A stretch of 64,000 bases of DNA from Danxiaibacter flavus (GTDB taxonomy: Bacteria > Bacteroidota > Bacteroidia > Chitinophagales > Chitinophagaceae): contig NZ_JAULBC010000002.1 in the NCBI RefSeq assembly GCF_041060425.1, positions 1-64,000 of the forward strand, given 5' to 3'. Positions within the stretch are counted from its first letter, which is position 1. The number at the start of each line of letters is the position of its first letter. Position numbers and translations under genes: made by a program. The notes beneath the pieces are model-generated. The model made no database searches. It had not been told where the DNA came from and saw only the letters and a list, made by a program, of their open reading frames with translations. Positions 1 through 8,202 of this stretch are shown one piece after another.

Positions 1-123
1 TTACAGACCGCCCTAAACAGGCTGACTTTTGCCGCCTTGGAAAAACAAAATTATAAAAACTTAACTAAATTCTTACTTGGTAATTAACACAGAATCTCAG
101 TGGCATTCTTTTTTAGCTCATTG

Positions 124-768
124 CTAATAGCCTACCGTAAAACGTCGCTGAATAAACTCACCTTTTTCCAGCTCGTTAAACAAAGCAACGGCCAGATCCT
201 CTACAGAAATAGATGATTCTCCTTTCTCGTTGAAAATGGGTTCGTCATGTCCAATGCGGAATGAAGCGGTGCGTTCGCCCGGATGGAGATTGAACGGAGG
301 ACTAAGGAAGGTCCAGTCCAGGCTGCTGTCTTTCTGAATATTAGTGAGTGCATCTCTTGCACCTAACGCTCCTTGTTTCCATTCAGCCGGAAAAGCATCT
401 GTATCAACAGCCTGCACACCGGGAGCTACAAACAAACTTCCTGCGCCACCTACTATGATGATACGTCTGATGCCTGCTTTTTTTGCAGCGTTGTTAATGG
501 CATCAGAGCCTTTTAAAAAATCATTGTAAATATTTGGGTTTTGCCAGCCTGAATTGAAAGCGCTAACAACTACATCATATCCCTCTAACAAACCTGTGAG
601 TTCATCTTCATTATAAACATCACCTTTAACTATCGTCAGGTGTTTATCATTCACGGCTAATTTTGACGGATCCCGCACAATGGCTGTCACATCATAATTT
701 CTATGCAACGCTTCCTTCAGTAAATGGCTTCCTACAAAACCGGTTGCGCCTATCAGTACTATTTTCAT
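124..768 (-). CDS. NAD(P)-binding SDR-like oxidoreductase (NmrA/YwnB type)
   Basis: 214-aa soluble protein of the atypical short-chain dehydrogenase group (NAD(P)H-binding, PF13460-like). The N-terminus carries the dinucleotide-binding glycine motif GATGFVG at residues 7-13 after a hydrophobic strand. It also has the later strand VVVSAFNSG and the segment RIIIVGGAGSL typical of YwnB/NmrA-like proteins. The classical YxxxK catalytic pair is not evident, so it may be a redox sensor or a reductase of unknown substrate. It lies 75 bp downstream of the AraC regulator on the same strand but has its own promoter-like -7 element, so it may be transcribed alone. Confidence 0.85.
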   Translation of the reverse strand: MKIVLIGATGFVGSHLLKEALHRNYDVTAIVRDPSKLAVNDKHLTIVKGDVYNEDELTGLLEGYDVVVSAFNSGWQNPNIYNDFLKGSDAINNAAKKAGIRRIIIVGGAGSLFVAPGVQAVDTDAFPAEWKQGALGARDALTNIQKDSSLDWTFLSPPFNLHPGERTASFRIGHDEPIFNEKGESSISVEDLAVALFNELEKGEFIQRRFTVGY

Positions 769-785
769 AATGTTATTCTTTTATG

Positions 786-793
786 CAAAGCTA
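786..793 (-). promoter_or_regulatory. -7 promoter element of the SDR gene
   Basis: On the minus strand this reads TAGCTTTG, an exact match to the Bacteroidota -7 consensus TAnnTTTG, 17 bp before the ATG. It implies a leader of roughly 10 nt. No clear TTG -33 element is seen. Confidence 0.5.
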
Positions 794-843
794 CCTACAG
801 ACACTGGACCGTATTGGTAGTTTTCTGCCGAAGGCTGGTACTT

Positions 844-1689
844 TTATGCAACCTTGTTCCTGTTCCTGTATTCAGAAGGCGTTAATCCCTCCCACTTGCG
901 GAATGTCTTTGTAAAATAGGATTGATCACTAAATCCAAGTGTATAGGTTATTTCCTGTATGGATTGAGGCGTATATAACAGCAACCGCTTTGCTTCAAGC
1001 ATTAGCCGGCTGTCAATAACATTGGATGAGCTTTGGCCAAATACTTCCTTACTTATTTCTCCCAATTTCCGGGGAGTAACATTCAGTGTTTTTGCATAAA
1101 AATCTACCGGTTGCTGATCATGAAAATGAGCTTCAACAAGCATAAGGAAGCGATTGAACAGCTGGTAATTTTCTTTGGATGCTTTGTTTGCCGAAGCAAA
1201 ATGCTTTTCCTTTTCATCTTTCAGTAATTCTACGTAGGCTGACAGAAGGTATTTGATAAATGCAGGCTTTCTGTCAGGCTCATTGTCTGCATTAAAAATC
1301 AACTGCAGCAAGCTTCTAATTTTTTCTCTGAATTCTTCACAACGCACCGGAATATTCGAAAGAAAGAAAAATTGTGAGAAAAGGCATTCTGTATTCTCCG
1401 GCAAAAAGCTGCCGGAAAACCGCACTATGCATCCCTTAGCGCCTGCCTGCACTTTAAAAGAATGCACTTTGCCCTGTGCTACAAGTATTACTTCAGGTCC
1501 TTTAATTTCGTAATATTCTCCATCAATTTCATGAGTTGCTTTTCCTTCCTCCAGGAATATTATTTCATGAAAATTATGACGGTGAGGCGTACTGTTTTCC
1601 GGTTCTTTGTCTGTTATATTAAAAGTAAATATGCGGAACTCATTCCGCATATCTTTAACAGGTGCAATATGTTCGCCGTTTGACTTCAT
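844..1689 (-). CDS. AraC-family transcriptional regulator
   Basis: 281-aa regulator. The N-terminal half is a cupin-like sensing domain (HRHNFHEIIFLEEG around residues 37-50). The C-terminal ~90 residues form the double helix-turn-helix of AraC/XylS proteins, with the second-helix region QEITYTLGFSDQSYFTKTF and the ending GLTPSEYR. The ligand is unknown. It may control the adjacent oxidoreductase gene, which it precedes. The first ATG sits one base after a perfect -7 promoter element, so translation may really start at the internal Met of MRNEF (ATG at 1650), giving 268 residues. Confidence 0.88.
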   Translation of the reverse strand: MKSNGEHIAPVKDMRNEFRIFTFNITDKEPENSTPHRHNFHEIIFLEEGKATHEIDGEYYEIKGPEVILVAQGKVHSFKVQAGAKGCIVRFSGSFLPENTECLFSQFFFLSNIPVRCEEFREKIRSLLQLIFNADNEPDRKPAFIKYLLSAYVELLKDEKEKHFASANKASKENYQLFNRFLMLVEAHFHDQQPVDFYAKTLNVTPRKLGEISKEVFGQSSSNVIDSRLMLEAKRLLLYTPQSIQEITYTLGFSDQSYFTKTFRKWEGLTPSEYRNRNKVA

Positions 1690-1690
1690 G

Positions 1691-1698
1691 CAAATCTA
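1691..1698 (-). promoter_or_regulatory. -7 promoter element of the AraC gene
   Basis: Minus strand reads TAGATTTG, a perfect TAnnTTTG. It ends one base before the first ATG of the AraC gene. If used, transcription would start inside the first codons and favour the downstream ATG at 1650. Confidence 0.45.
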
Positions 1699-1705
1699 CC
1701 ATCCA

Positions 1706-2731
1706 TTAATATTGAAAAAATATCTCGGTTGCGCCATAACCAAACCTTGGATCGTACTGGTTGATGAAGGTTTTAACCTCTTTACGCACTTTTAACAGAT
1801 CATGTATTTCATCGCGCAATCTGCCACTTCCCACCCCGTGAATTACGGTTAATGAAGGCTGATGATGCGCAATGGCCAACTCGTACCATTTTTCAAACTC
1901 TTTCAGCTGCAGCGTCAATATTTCAAAATTGCTGAGATGTTTAAAATCGTTCAGCAGTTTTTCAATATGCAGGTCTATCACCGATCTTGCAGGCTCGAGA
2001 TTCTGGCGGGTTCTTGCAGCATCATACAATTTGTAACCTTTAGCCACAAGCGGGGTAAGTTCTATTTTATCATCCTGAACTTTATCCGGGTATTTTGAAA
2101 ACAGTTCGTAAGAAAGCGTGGGCTCGTTTCTTTTCTTCATTTCTTCAATGCGCAGGAATACCTGTTTGGCTTTCAGTTTTACAGAAGCTTCAAAAAAGTC
2201 AGCTTTTTTCTTATTCTCCTTTAATAGGGAAAACTCAAATGTAAAATGCGGATTATCGTTCAGGTCCTCAAAAGGAATATCGTGCAAATAGAAATCCTGG
2301 AAAGCCAACACCTCGTTTCTCAATTCAAAATCAGGCTCTCCAAAAAACACCTGCCGGTAAATAAACTTGTAAGCATTTTCAGTCTTATTCACGAGGTAAA
2401 CCTTGAACTCCTCCACTACTTCGTCATTAAACTCATCCAGTCCGAATTTGGGCAGAAAAGAAAGCCATATGCCGTCTTCTACCTTTATTTTATTTGCAGT
2501 TGGTTTCTCCTTCGGAATATTTTCAACATAGGTTTTTACAGGCTTTTTCTCTTCAACAACCTTCTTTTTGGTAAACCTGTGAAAGTAAGGAAAGTCAATC
2601 TGATCCATATATGCGGGAAATTTTACCCCACGCACTTCAATCATGACCATTTTATCGTTAACGATCTCTATTACTTTTCCTTCTTCATTGCTGTGCAACA
2701 CAATAATATCATCTCCTACCTGGTACTTCAT
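1706..2731 (-). CDS. DUF2027/Smr-domain protein (MutS2-like Smr endonuclease family)
   Basis: About 341 aa. The N-terminal part (MKYQVGDDIIVLHSNEEGKV) resembles the SH3-like DUF2027 region found in Bacteroidota Smr proteins, and a lysine-rich linker follows. The C-terminal ~80 residues are an Smr domain with the IDLHIE motif (family LDxH) and HGVGSGRLR (family HGxGxG). Smr domains nick or bind branched DNA or act on RNA at stalled ribosomes; the role of the DUF2027 combination is unknown. An upstream in-frame ATG at 2752 overlaps the -7 promoter element, so the ATG at 2731 is chosen. It is divergent from the BamA-like gene. Confidence 0.88.
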   Translation of the reverse strand: MKYQVGDDIIVLHSNEEGKVIEIVNDKMVMIEVRGVKFPAYMDQIDFPYFHRFTKKKVVEEKKPVKTYVENIPKEKPTANKIKVEDGIWLSFLPKFGLDEFNDEVVEEFKVYLVNKTENAYKFIYRQVFFGEPDFELRNEVLAFQDFYLHDIPFEDLNDNPHFTFEFSLLKENKKKADFFEASVKLKAKQVFLRIEEMKKRNEPTLSYELFSKYPDKVQDDKIELTPLVAKGYKLYDAARTRQNLEPARSVIDLHIEKLLNDFKHLSNFEILTLQLKEFEKWYELAIAHHQPSLTVIHGVGSGRLRDEIHDLLKVRKEVKTFINQYDPRFGYGATEIFFQY

Positions 2732-2749
2732 GATAAATAATTTACTTTG

Positions 2750-2757
2750 CAAAAGTA
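2750..2757 (-). promoter_or_regulatory. -7 promoter element of the Smr gene
   Basis: Minus strand TACTTTTG is an exact TAnnTTTG, 18 bp upstream of the ATG at 2731. It excludes the more upstream ATG (2752), which lies inside the element. Confidence 0.5.
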
Positions 2758-2872
2758 GTGCAGTTAACGGTTTTATACTTCATTAAGCCCGTAATACGTT
2801 CTAATTAAAGTATTTTTAGATTGAAATTGTTGTTGTTGGAATAATTTCTGACAATGAGTAATAAAACCTGGT

Positions 2873-4729
2873 TTGTTGAAAATTTCTTTTACATATATCT
2901 CTAGATTCGCGCTGGTGTACCTCGTATCCTTTCTTTGTTTCAGCATAAGCCGTGCACAGGAAAAAGATACCACCAAACCTGAAAAAAAGAAAAACAACAT
3001 CTTTGATTTTGCGGTAAACGCCATAACCAGAAGCACCCCGGATTCTACCACAGAACTCATTAACGCCAAAAGCGAGAAGCCCTATTTGCCTTATGAAGGA
3101 AAGATCATCAGACACATTAGAGTAAGAACTTTTGGCTTTGAAACCACTTTCCAGGATACCACGCAAAGCAGCAACTACTTCGGAACCAGAATCCTCAATC
3201 ATCTGCACCGGAATTCAAGAGAATGGGTGATCCGCAATAATCTTTTTGTAAAGGAACGCACGCCGGTAAACGCGTACATGATGGCTGACAACGAAAGGTA
3301 TCTGCGTTCGCTGGAGTTTATGCAGGATGCACGTATTTTAATCAGGCCAATTGAAAACAATCCTGATTCGGTAGATGTGGAAGTTGCTACAAAAGATCTT
3401 TTTAGTATAGTAGGTGAAGTAACACAATTTAGTCCTGAGCAGTTCAAGGGGCGGATTGCCGACGCGAATGTGCTTGGTATGGGCCAAAAGGTACAACTTT
3501 CGGTGCTTTGGGATCAGCTGCGCACTCCAACATTCGGTTACAATCTTTTATACAGCAAGAACAATATTGCAAACTCCTTTGTCAACGCCTCTGTTGCCTA
3601 TGGAACTATAAATCCCAATCTTCAGGGAGCTGCATGGAACGAACAGGGCTGGATGGTAAGATTTGACAGGCCACTGGCTTCGCAATACCTGCATGTTGCC
3701 GGTTCCGCTGCGGTGTTGCAGGGGGAATCGTTTAACCTGTACAATATATCTGACACGCTTTTCTACAAATACAAGTACCGTACGTACGACGCATGGATCG
3801 GCTACAATATTGGCGTGAGAAAATATCTTCACAACATTAATGTAAAAGGCAGGCAGTTTGTTGCCATACGTTTTTTGAATACAAATTTTCTCGAATCGCC
3901 TGAACAGGTAAAGGGCCAGCTTATCCAAAAATTTAATACAACCAAAGCAGTGCTTGGCTCCTTTACACTTTTTCGCCAGAATTTTTTCAAAACCAATTAC
4001 CTGTACGGCTTTGGTACTACGGAAGATGTGCCTTATGGCTACAATGTGGCATTTACCGGAGGCTGGTATCAACAGTCTTTTCTCAACCGTGGATATGCAG
4101 GTGTTGATGCCAACCGTTACATTGTAACCAAAAAGAAGGACATTATTCAGTATTTCGGCCGTGCCTGCACATTTATAAACCAGGGTGAATTGCAGGATGC
4201 AAGCGTAATGTTGGGTGGCAGTATGTTCAGCCGTTTGTTTGTGCGTGATAATGTTAAGCTGAGACAATACATGCGGCTTACCTATGCACAACAATTCAGC
4301 CGGATGGGTATTGATCCGCTTAGTCTGAGCAATACCTTCGGCATCAGGTATTTCAGTTCAGATTCTACATTGGGGGATCAGCGGTTAAGCCTGCATTCAG
4401 AAACATATCTCTTTTTAAAATATAAGGTTTTTGGATTCAAATTCGCGCCCTTTGTATTCGGAGATGCAGCAGTTATCACTCCCGAAAATGAAAAGTTCGC
4501 AAAATCAGGCGTATTTTATGGATTAGGCGGAGGTGTAAGAACCAGGAATGAAAACCTTGTTTTCGGAACGATGGAACTGCGTTTCATATTTTTCCCCAGA
4601 AAGGCCGAAATGGCTGATTCGTTCAAACTGGAGTTTACAACAAACCTCAATTTCCGGTATAACAGCAGCTATGTAAAAGCGCCGGATATTATTCAGCTCA
4701 ACAACGATCCGAACAACAGCGTATTTTGA
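2873..4729 (+). CDS. BamA/TamA-like outer-membrane surface protein
   Basis: 618 aa with a signal peptide (hydrophobic stretch about residues 8-25, cleavage near SRAQ). A periplasmic part with a POTRA-like segment follows (IIRHIRVRTFGFETTF, then NERYLRSLEFMQDARILIRP, and VDVEVATKDLFSI). The remaining ~430 residues are amphipathic beta strands typical of a 16-strand barrel, ending in FNLRYNSS-like terminal strands. This suggests a protein related to BamA/TamA/surface-antigen proteins, but with few POTRA repeats. The start is uncertain. The frame is closed upstream by a stop at 2855 and has no ATG before the signal peptide, so a TTG at 2873 is used. Function beyond an outer-membrane barrel is not known. 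Confidence 0.72.
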   Translation: MLKISFTYISRFALVYLVSFLCFSISRAQEKDTTKPEKKKNNIFDFAVNAITRSTPDSTTELINAKSEKPYLPYEGKIIRHIRVRTFGFETTFQDTTQSSNYFGTRILNHLHRNSREWVIRNNLFVKERTPVNAYMMADNERYLRSLEFMQDARILIRPIENNPDSVDVEVATKDLFSIVGEVTQFSPEQFKGRIADANVLGMGQKVQLSVLWDQLRTPTFGYNLLYSKNNIANSFVNASVAYGTINPNLQGAAWNEQGWMVRFDRPLASQYLHVAGSAAVLQGESFNLYNISDTLFYKYKYRTYDAWIGYNIGVRKYLHNINVKGRQFVAIRFLNTNFLESPEQVKGQLIQKFNTTKAVLGSFTLFRQNFFKTNYLYGFGTTEDVPYGYNVAFTGGWYQQSFLNRGYAGVDANRYIVTKKKDIIQYFGRACTFINQGELQDASVMLGGSMFSRLFVRDNVKLRQYMRLTYAQQFSRMGIDPLSLSNTFGIRYFSSDSTLGDQRLSLHSETYLFLKYKVFGFKFAPFVFGDAAVITPENEKFAKSGVFYGLGGGVRTRNENLVFGTMELRFIFFPRKAEMADSFKLEFTTNLNFRYNSSYVKAPDIIQLNNDPNNSVF

Positions 4730-4838
4730 CTATTTAACATTGTAATTAATCCGCTACATAATTGTTTTATAATGAAGGCCTAAGACAATCGCTGCCTGGG
4801 CTTTTGTGTTAGACAAATTCAAACACTTGTTTAAAAAA

Positions 4839-4871
4839 TTTGGAGATAATCATTCCAACCCTATATCTTTG
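4839..4871 (+). promoter_or_regulatory. guaB promoter (-33 TTTG, -7 TATCTTTG)
   Basis: TTTG at 4839-4842, a 21-bp spacer and TATCTTTG at 4864-4871 match the Bacteroidota core promoter. The -7 element ends 3 bp before the ATG at 4875, so the transcript would be leaderless or nearly so. Confidence 0.65.
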
Positions 4872-4874
4872 CAC

Positions 4875-6371
4875 ATGGCAACAAGAATTAGTTCCCCCAA
4901 CAAAAAGTCTGACAGTTCAAGGTTTTTCGGTGAAGGTCTCACCTTCGATGACGTTCTTCTTATGCCGGCTTATAGCCAGGTTCTCCCAAAAGATGTTAAT
5001 ATTCAGTCACAGCTTACCAAAAGCATAACATTAAATATCCCTATGCTGTCCGCAGCTATGGATACTGTAACTGAGGCTAACCTTGCCATTGCATTGGCTC
5101 GTGAAGGCGGTCTGGGTATTCTGCATAAGAATATGAGCATTGAAAAACAGGCAGAACAGGTTCGCAAAGTAAAGAGAAGCGAAAGTGGTTTGATCATCGA
5201 TCCGGTCACTTTACATGAAGACGCAACGATTGGTGATGCATTGCGCCTGATGAAAGAGAACAAGATCGGCGGTATTCCCATCATCGATAAGGGCGGCAAG
5301 CTGGTGGGTATCTTAACGAACCGTGACTTACGTTTCGAAACAGATAAAAAGCGCAAGGTAACGGAAGTAATGACCAGCGACAGACTGGTTACTGCGCCTG
5401 AAGGAACTGATCTTAAAAAGGCTGAAAAGATTCTCCACCAATACAAGATTGAAAAATTACCTGTAGTAAATAAACAAGGCCGTTTGATTGGTTTAATTAC
5501 TTACAGGGACATTTTACAAGTGCGGAATAATCCCGCAGCAGTTAAGGATAGCTTTGGCCGGTTGCTGGTGGGTGGCGCTTTAGGCATAACCAAAGATGTG
5601 AATGACAGAGCGTATGCTTTGCAACAGGTAGGCGTTGATATTGTTGCGCTTGACAGTTCTCATGGTCACAGCAAAGGTGTTATTGATGCCCTGAAGACAC
5701 TGAAAAAGAATTTTAAAAATCTACAGGTTATTGCGGGAAATGTAGGCACTGCTGCAGGTGCGAAAGCATTGGCTGATGCAGGCGCTGATGCGGTAAAAGT
5801 AGGTATCGGGCCAGGCTCTATTTGTACCACACGTATTGTTGCCGGTGCTGGTGTTCCGCAATTAACAGCGATTATGGAAGCTGCCGGTGCATTGAAAGCT
5901 AAAGGTATTCCGGTTATTGCTGACGGTGGTATCCGTTATACAGGTGACATGGTAAAAGCACTTTCTGCCGGAGCCAGTGTGGTGATGATGGGTAGCGTGT
6001 TTGCAGGCGTTGAAGAGAGCCCCGGAGATACGATTATATATGAAGGACGTAAGTTTAAAGAATACCGTGGTATGGGTTCTATCGGAGCCATGCAGCAAGG
6101 GAGCGGCGACCGTTACTTCCAGGAAGGTGATGATGTGAAGAAAATGGTCCCTGAAGGAATTGAAGGCCGTGTAGCTTACAAGGGTTATTTAAATGAAGTG
6201 GTATCACAGTATGTAGGTGGTTTACGTGCAGGTATGGGCTTATGCGGAGCGAAAGATCTTGCAGCTTTACAGCAGGCCACTTTCGTACAGATCACCAATG
6301 CTGGTATGCGCGAGAGCCATGCACATGACGTTGAGATCACTAAAGAAGCGCCAAACTATAGCAGGAAATAG
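4875..6371 (+). CDS. guaB: Inosine-5'-monophosphate dehydrogenase
   Basis: Oxidises IMP to XMP with NAD+, the rate-limiting step of guanine nucleotide synthesis. The 498-aa protein has the invariant GLTFDDVLL near the N-terminus. A pair of CBS domains runs from about residue 108 to 215 (GGIPIIDKGGKLVGILTNRD; LPVVNKQGRLIGLITYRD). The catalytic loop GPGSICTTR has Cys317, followed by the phosphate-binding DGGIRYTGD and the flap EGRVAYKG. Length is normal. An upstream in-frame ATG at 4806 would add 23 residues, but a strong promoter lies between the two and the longer N-terminus is not family-like, so 4875 is preferred. A terminator follows the gene. Confidence 0.97.
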   Translation: MATRISSPNKKSDSSRFFGEGLTFDDVLLMPAYSQVLPKDVNIQSQLTKSITLNIPMLSAAMDTVTEANLAIALAREGGLGILHKNMSIEKQAEQVRKVKRSESGLIIDPVTLHEDATIGDALRLMKENKIGGIPIIDKGGKLVGILTNRDLRFETDKKRKVTEVMTSDRLVTAPEGTDLKKAEKILHQYKIEKLPVVNKQGRLIGLITYRDILQVRNNPAAVKDSFGRLLVGGALGITKDVNDRAYALQQVGVDIVALDSSHGHSKGVIDALKTLKKNFKNLQVIAGNVGTAAGAKALADAGADAVKVGIGPGSICTTRIVAGAGVPQLTAIMEAAGALKAKGIPVIADGGIRYTGDMVKALSAGASVVMMGSVFAGVEESPGDTIIYEGRKFKEYRGMGSIGAMQQGSGDRYFQEGDDVKKMVPEGIEGRVAYKGYLNEVVSQYVGGLRAGMGLCGAKDLAALQQATFVQITNAGMRESHAHDVEITKEAPNYSRK

Positions 6372-6465
6372 AAAGGATGGCTGATGGCTGATCTGAGGAT
6401 CGCTGATTTACGTTGATCTTTTAAAAGCGATTACTAGCCCGATCTTCAAAGATTTTTGTGATATA

Positions 6466-6507
6466 AAAAAAGGAAATTGAATTGAGTTTCAATTTCCTTT
6501 TTTTTTT
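6466..6507 (+). terminator. Rho-independent terminator of guaB
   Basis: A/T-rich stem with arms AAAGGAAATTGAA and TTTCAATTTCCTTT separated by about 5 nt and continued by a run of about 10 T. The symmetrical A-run on the 5' side would let it work in both directions. Confidence 0.75.
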
Positions 6508-6520
6508 GCAAGAAGATATT

Positions 6521-6651
6521 GTGCAAAGCCTCTGTGCAACTCTGTGTCGTCTCCGCGCCCCTCTGTGTAACCATTACATCCTCTTATTACCGATAAACAT
6601 TCTCGCTTCAAAGCTGAAGCTGATAGCTGATAGCTAATAGCTCAAAGCTCC
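6521..6651. repeat. Degenerate word arrays (CTCTGTGCAAC and AGCTGATAGC families)
   Basis: Two short-period arrays. At 6521-6572 the words CTCTGTGCAAC, CTCTGTGTCG and CTCTGTGTAACC recur. At 6608-6651 the words are AAGCTGAAGCTGATAGCTGA and TAGCTAATAGCTCAAAGCTC. The second array runs up to the stop codon of the minus-strand lipoprotein gene at 6652. Closely similar words recur at 45.3 kb, 32.3 kb and 58.0 kb. Confidence 0.7.
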
Positions 6652-7071
6652 TTATTCCCTCTTCAAATGCACCGAAGAACTATCCTCTGGCAGATACAAC
6701 TCAACAGTTGAGTCTGAGATTTCCTTTATCTGCAATGGCTTGTAAATAGAATCAGTTTGTATGTAGATAGTTTTGGCGGAAGAGTCCACGTAATATTTTC
6801 CTTTCTTCTTTGGCTGCTCCTTTGAGTAGATAACATAAGAGCTATCTGTTTTAAACTCAAGTGAGGTTTTTACAGAATCTTTTATAGGGATTGATGACAG
6901 AATTCCGGAAGACGGCTTTGTTGTGTCGACCTTGCTGCTATCCGCAATTGTAACAAATCCCCATCTGCCAATTAAAAACTTTGAATCCGGTTTATCATGA
7001 GAAAACCATTTACAGGAAATAGTAGTACCGCCCATGCATATCAATCCCCAAAAAAGTAATGCCTTATTCAT
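6652..7071 (-). CDS. Small lipocalin-like lipoprotein
   Basis: 139 aa. The N-terminus is a lipoprotein signal (hydrophobic core, lipobox TTISC with Cys20). The mature part contains FLIGRWGFVTIADSS and later SLEFKTDSSYVIYS and KGKYYVDSSAKTIYI. This pattern of a GxW motif followed by beta strands is seen in Bacteroidota lipocalin-like lipoproteins. No specific ligand can be inferred. The gene is single and convergent with guaB, and its stop codon abuts a word array. Confidence 0.6.
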   Translation of the reverse strand: MNKALLFWGLICMGGTTISCKWFSHDKPDSKFLIGRWGFVTIADSSKVDTTKPSSGILSSIPIKDSVKTSLEFKTDSSYVIYSKEQPKKKGKYYVDSSAKTIYIQTDSIYKPLQIKEISDSTVELYLPEDSSSVHLKRE

Positions 7072-7256
7072 GCAAAATATTTTGTTCAGAAATCACTGTC
7101 TAAAAATGATGCCCTTGTCTCCTTAAAGATAAAATTTAAAGCTGAAAGGCGAACGCGGTTAAAAGGTAAACATGCAAATTGGGAGCAAGTCAAAAGTAAA
7201 AATTCAAAAGTCAAAACGTCAACGTTGTGTTATTTGATAAACCCGCCGCTGCCGCC
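7072..7256. other. Intergenic region with CAAAAGT-rich words
   Basis: No open frame with gene-like features. Near 7190-7222 the words CAAAAGTAAAAATTC and AAAAGTCAAAACGTCAACG form a small degenerate array. It leads directly into the first REP-like palindrome at 7257. Confidence 0.4.
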
Positions 7257-7436
7257 GCCATGGTTTGTGTCTCACTAACCATTTCCGATTGCCCTCTCAT
7301 TATGTAATGTCGGTAACAAAGTCAATTTTCATATACGCACCGCACCAGTTGTGATAGTTCGCGAGACTCAAGCCACGGCAATTGGATGATTAAAGCGCGC
7401 CCCTTCGCTTCCCGTCAACGTATAACGTACAACGTT
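7257..7436. repeat. REP-like inverted pair downstream of higBA (copies A and B)
   Basis: Copy A at 7257-7283 is a near-palindrome around TGGTTTGTG TCT CACTAACCA, preceded by GCCA. Copy B, in inverse orientation, begins at 7351 (AGTTCGCGAGACTCAAGCC) and continues through CCTTCGCTTCCC and TCAACGTATAACGTACAACG to about 7436. A and B form a ~120-bp head-to-head unit like the better preserved pair at 59157-59262. Copy B is a diverged direct repeat of copy C on the other side of the toxin-antitoxin genes. Confidence 0.65.
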
Positions 7437-7439
7437 CCC

Positions 7440-7760
7440 TCAGTATGCAAACTTCTTATTGTTTAGTTCAATGTTGAAGCTTACCTTGGCGCCTAAAGCA
7501 TCAAACACTTTCAAGATGGTGTCAAACCTTGCATTTTTTGCACCGTTCTCAATTTTTGAGATCTGAGCTTTTTGTACCCCAACGAGTTCACCTAACTGTT
7601 CCTGGGTTAAATTGAGCTCTTGTCTTGCGTGCTTAATAGCTTGTCCTAACAGGTCTATACGCAATTCTTTTTCAAAAGCCTCACGTCTCTCAGTTCCGCG
7701 TCTACCAATGTGTTTGTCGATCATTGTATTTAGCGAAACTGTTTTAAATTTATTTGGCAT
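7440..7760 (-). CDS. higA: HigA-type XRE antitoxin
   Basis: 106-aa protein with a helix-turn-helix of the XRE/Cro family at about residues 39-92 (RQELNLTQEQLGELVGVQKA, QISKIENG). It lies two bases downstream of the toxin gene on the same strand. The toxin-first order is that of higBA modules. It should neutralise the toxin and repress the shared promoter. The C-terminal extension SFNIELNNKKFAY is short. Its stop codon is within a few bases of REP copy B. The name is by arrangement and family, not by close similarity to a characterised HigA. Confidence 0.8.
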   Translation of the reverse strand: MPNKFKTVSLNTMIDKHIGRRGTERREAFEKELRIDLLGQAIKHARQELNLTQEQLGELVGVQKAQISKIENGAKNARFDTILKVFDALGAKVSFNIELNNKKFAY

Positions 7761-7762
7761 AG

Positions 7763-8110
7763 CTATTTATTTTTTGTACGGTTGTTGAAATACGCTGTCC
7801 TGATTTCTTCTGCTTTTCTAATTTCTTTAAGAGGCGTTTTTTGTGTCTTTTTTAAAATGCCGTGTGTTGCGATAACCAAAGTTTCTTTACCATCAATTTT
7901 GTCCCAAAAAGAAAAAAGTCTGTACGCTTTACCGTTGTATAGTGTCCTGAATTCCCAAATAAGGGTATTGAGTTTTTTGAAGAGTTCACTGTCACTTACA
8001 AATTGAGATTTTCTGATGTTGTAGTAAATTTTTTCTCTCGTTTTATCATCTAGTTGTTCCAAAAACTCAACTGCTTCTGGTAGTAATTCTACTTCAAATT
8101 TAGGGTTCAT
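7763..8110 (-). CDS. higB: HigB/RelE-like toxin (Gp49 family)
   Basis: 115-aa basic protein of the phage-derived Gp49/HigB branch of the RelE superfamily. Diagnostic stretches are LPEAVEFLEQLDDKTREKI, LWEFRT-like LIWEFRTLYNGKAYRLFSFW, and LVIATHGILKKTQKTP, with a Lys/Glu-rich C-terminal helix (PLKEIRKAEEI). Such toxins cleave mRNA on the ribosome. The ATG at 8110 is chosen over the TTG one codon upstream. It is the first gene of a two-gene operon with the antitoxin, under a promoter whose spacer holds a palindrome. Confidence 0.82.
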   Translation of the reverse strand: MNPKFEVELLPEAVEFLEQLDDKTREKIYYNIRKSQFVSDSELFKKLNTLIWEFRTLYNGKAYRLFSFWDKIDGKETLVIATHGILKKTQKTPLKEIRKAEEIRTAYFNNRTKNK

Positions 8111-8123
8111 CAAGGATTTTTAT

Positions 8124-8154
8124 CAAAAGTAAAGGTTTCCCAATTAGGAAACAA
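8124..8154 (-). promoter_or_regulatory. higBA promoter with operator palindrome in the spacer
   Basis: On the minus strand TTG (8154-8152), a 20-bp spacer and TACTTTTG (8131-8124) form a complete Bacteroidota promoter, giving a leader of only about 7 nt. The spacer is almost entirely an 18-bp palindrome at 8135-8152 with arms GTTTCC and GGAAAC (16 of 18 positions symmetric). This is the expected place for the antitoxin to bind and block RNA polymerase. Confidence 0.65.
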
Positions 8155-8202
8155 CTATTTTGCTGCATTCAGGGTCTTATTATATAGGTTGCGCGGGTTA
8201 TT

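Noticed and set aside
1..123. 3' end of a gene entering from the left edge
   Set aside because: The reverse-strand frame ending at 1-3 has a stop within 15 bases and no other frame is coding-like; treated as intergenic.
3548..4294. 248-codon open frame on the minus strand
   Set aside because: Lies wholly inside the BamA-like gene in antisense; the product is Cys/His-rich without domain features.
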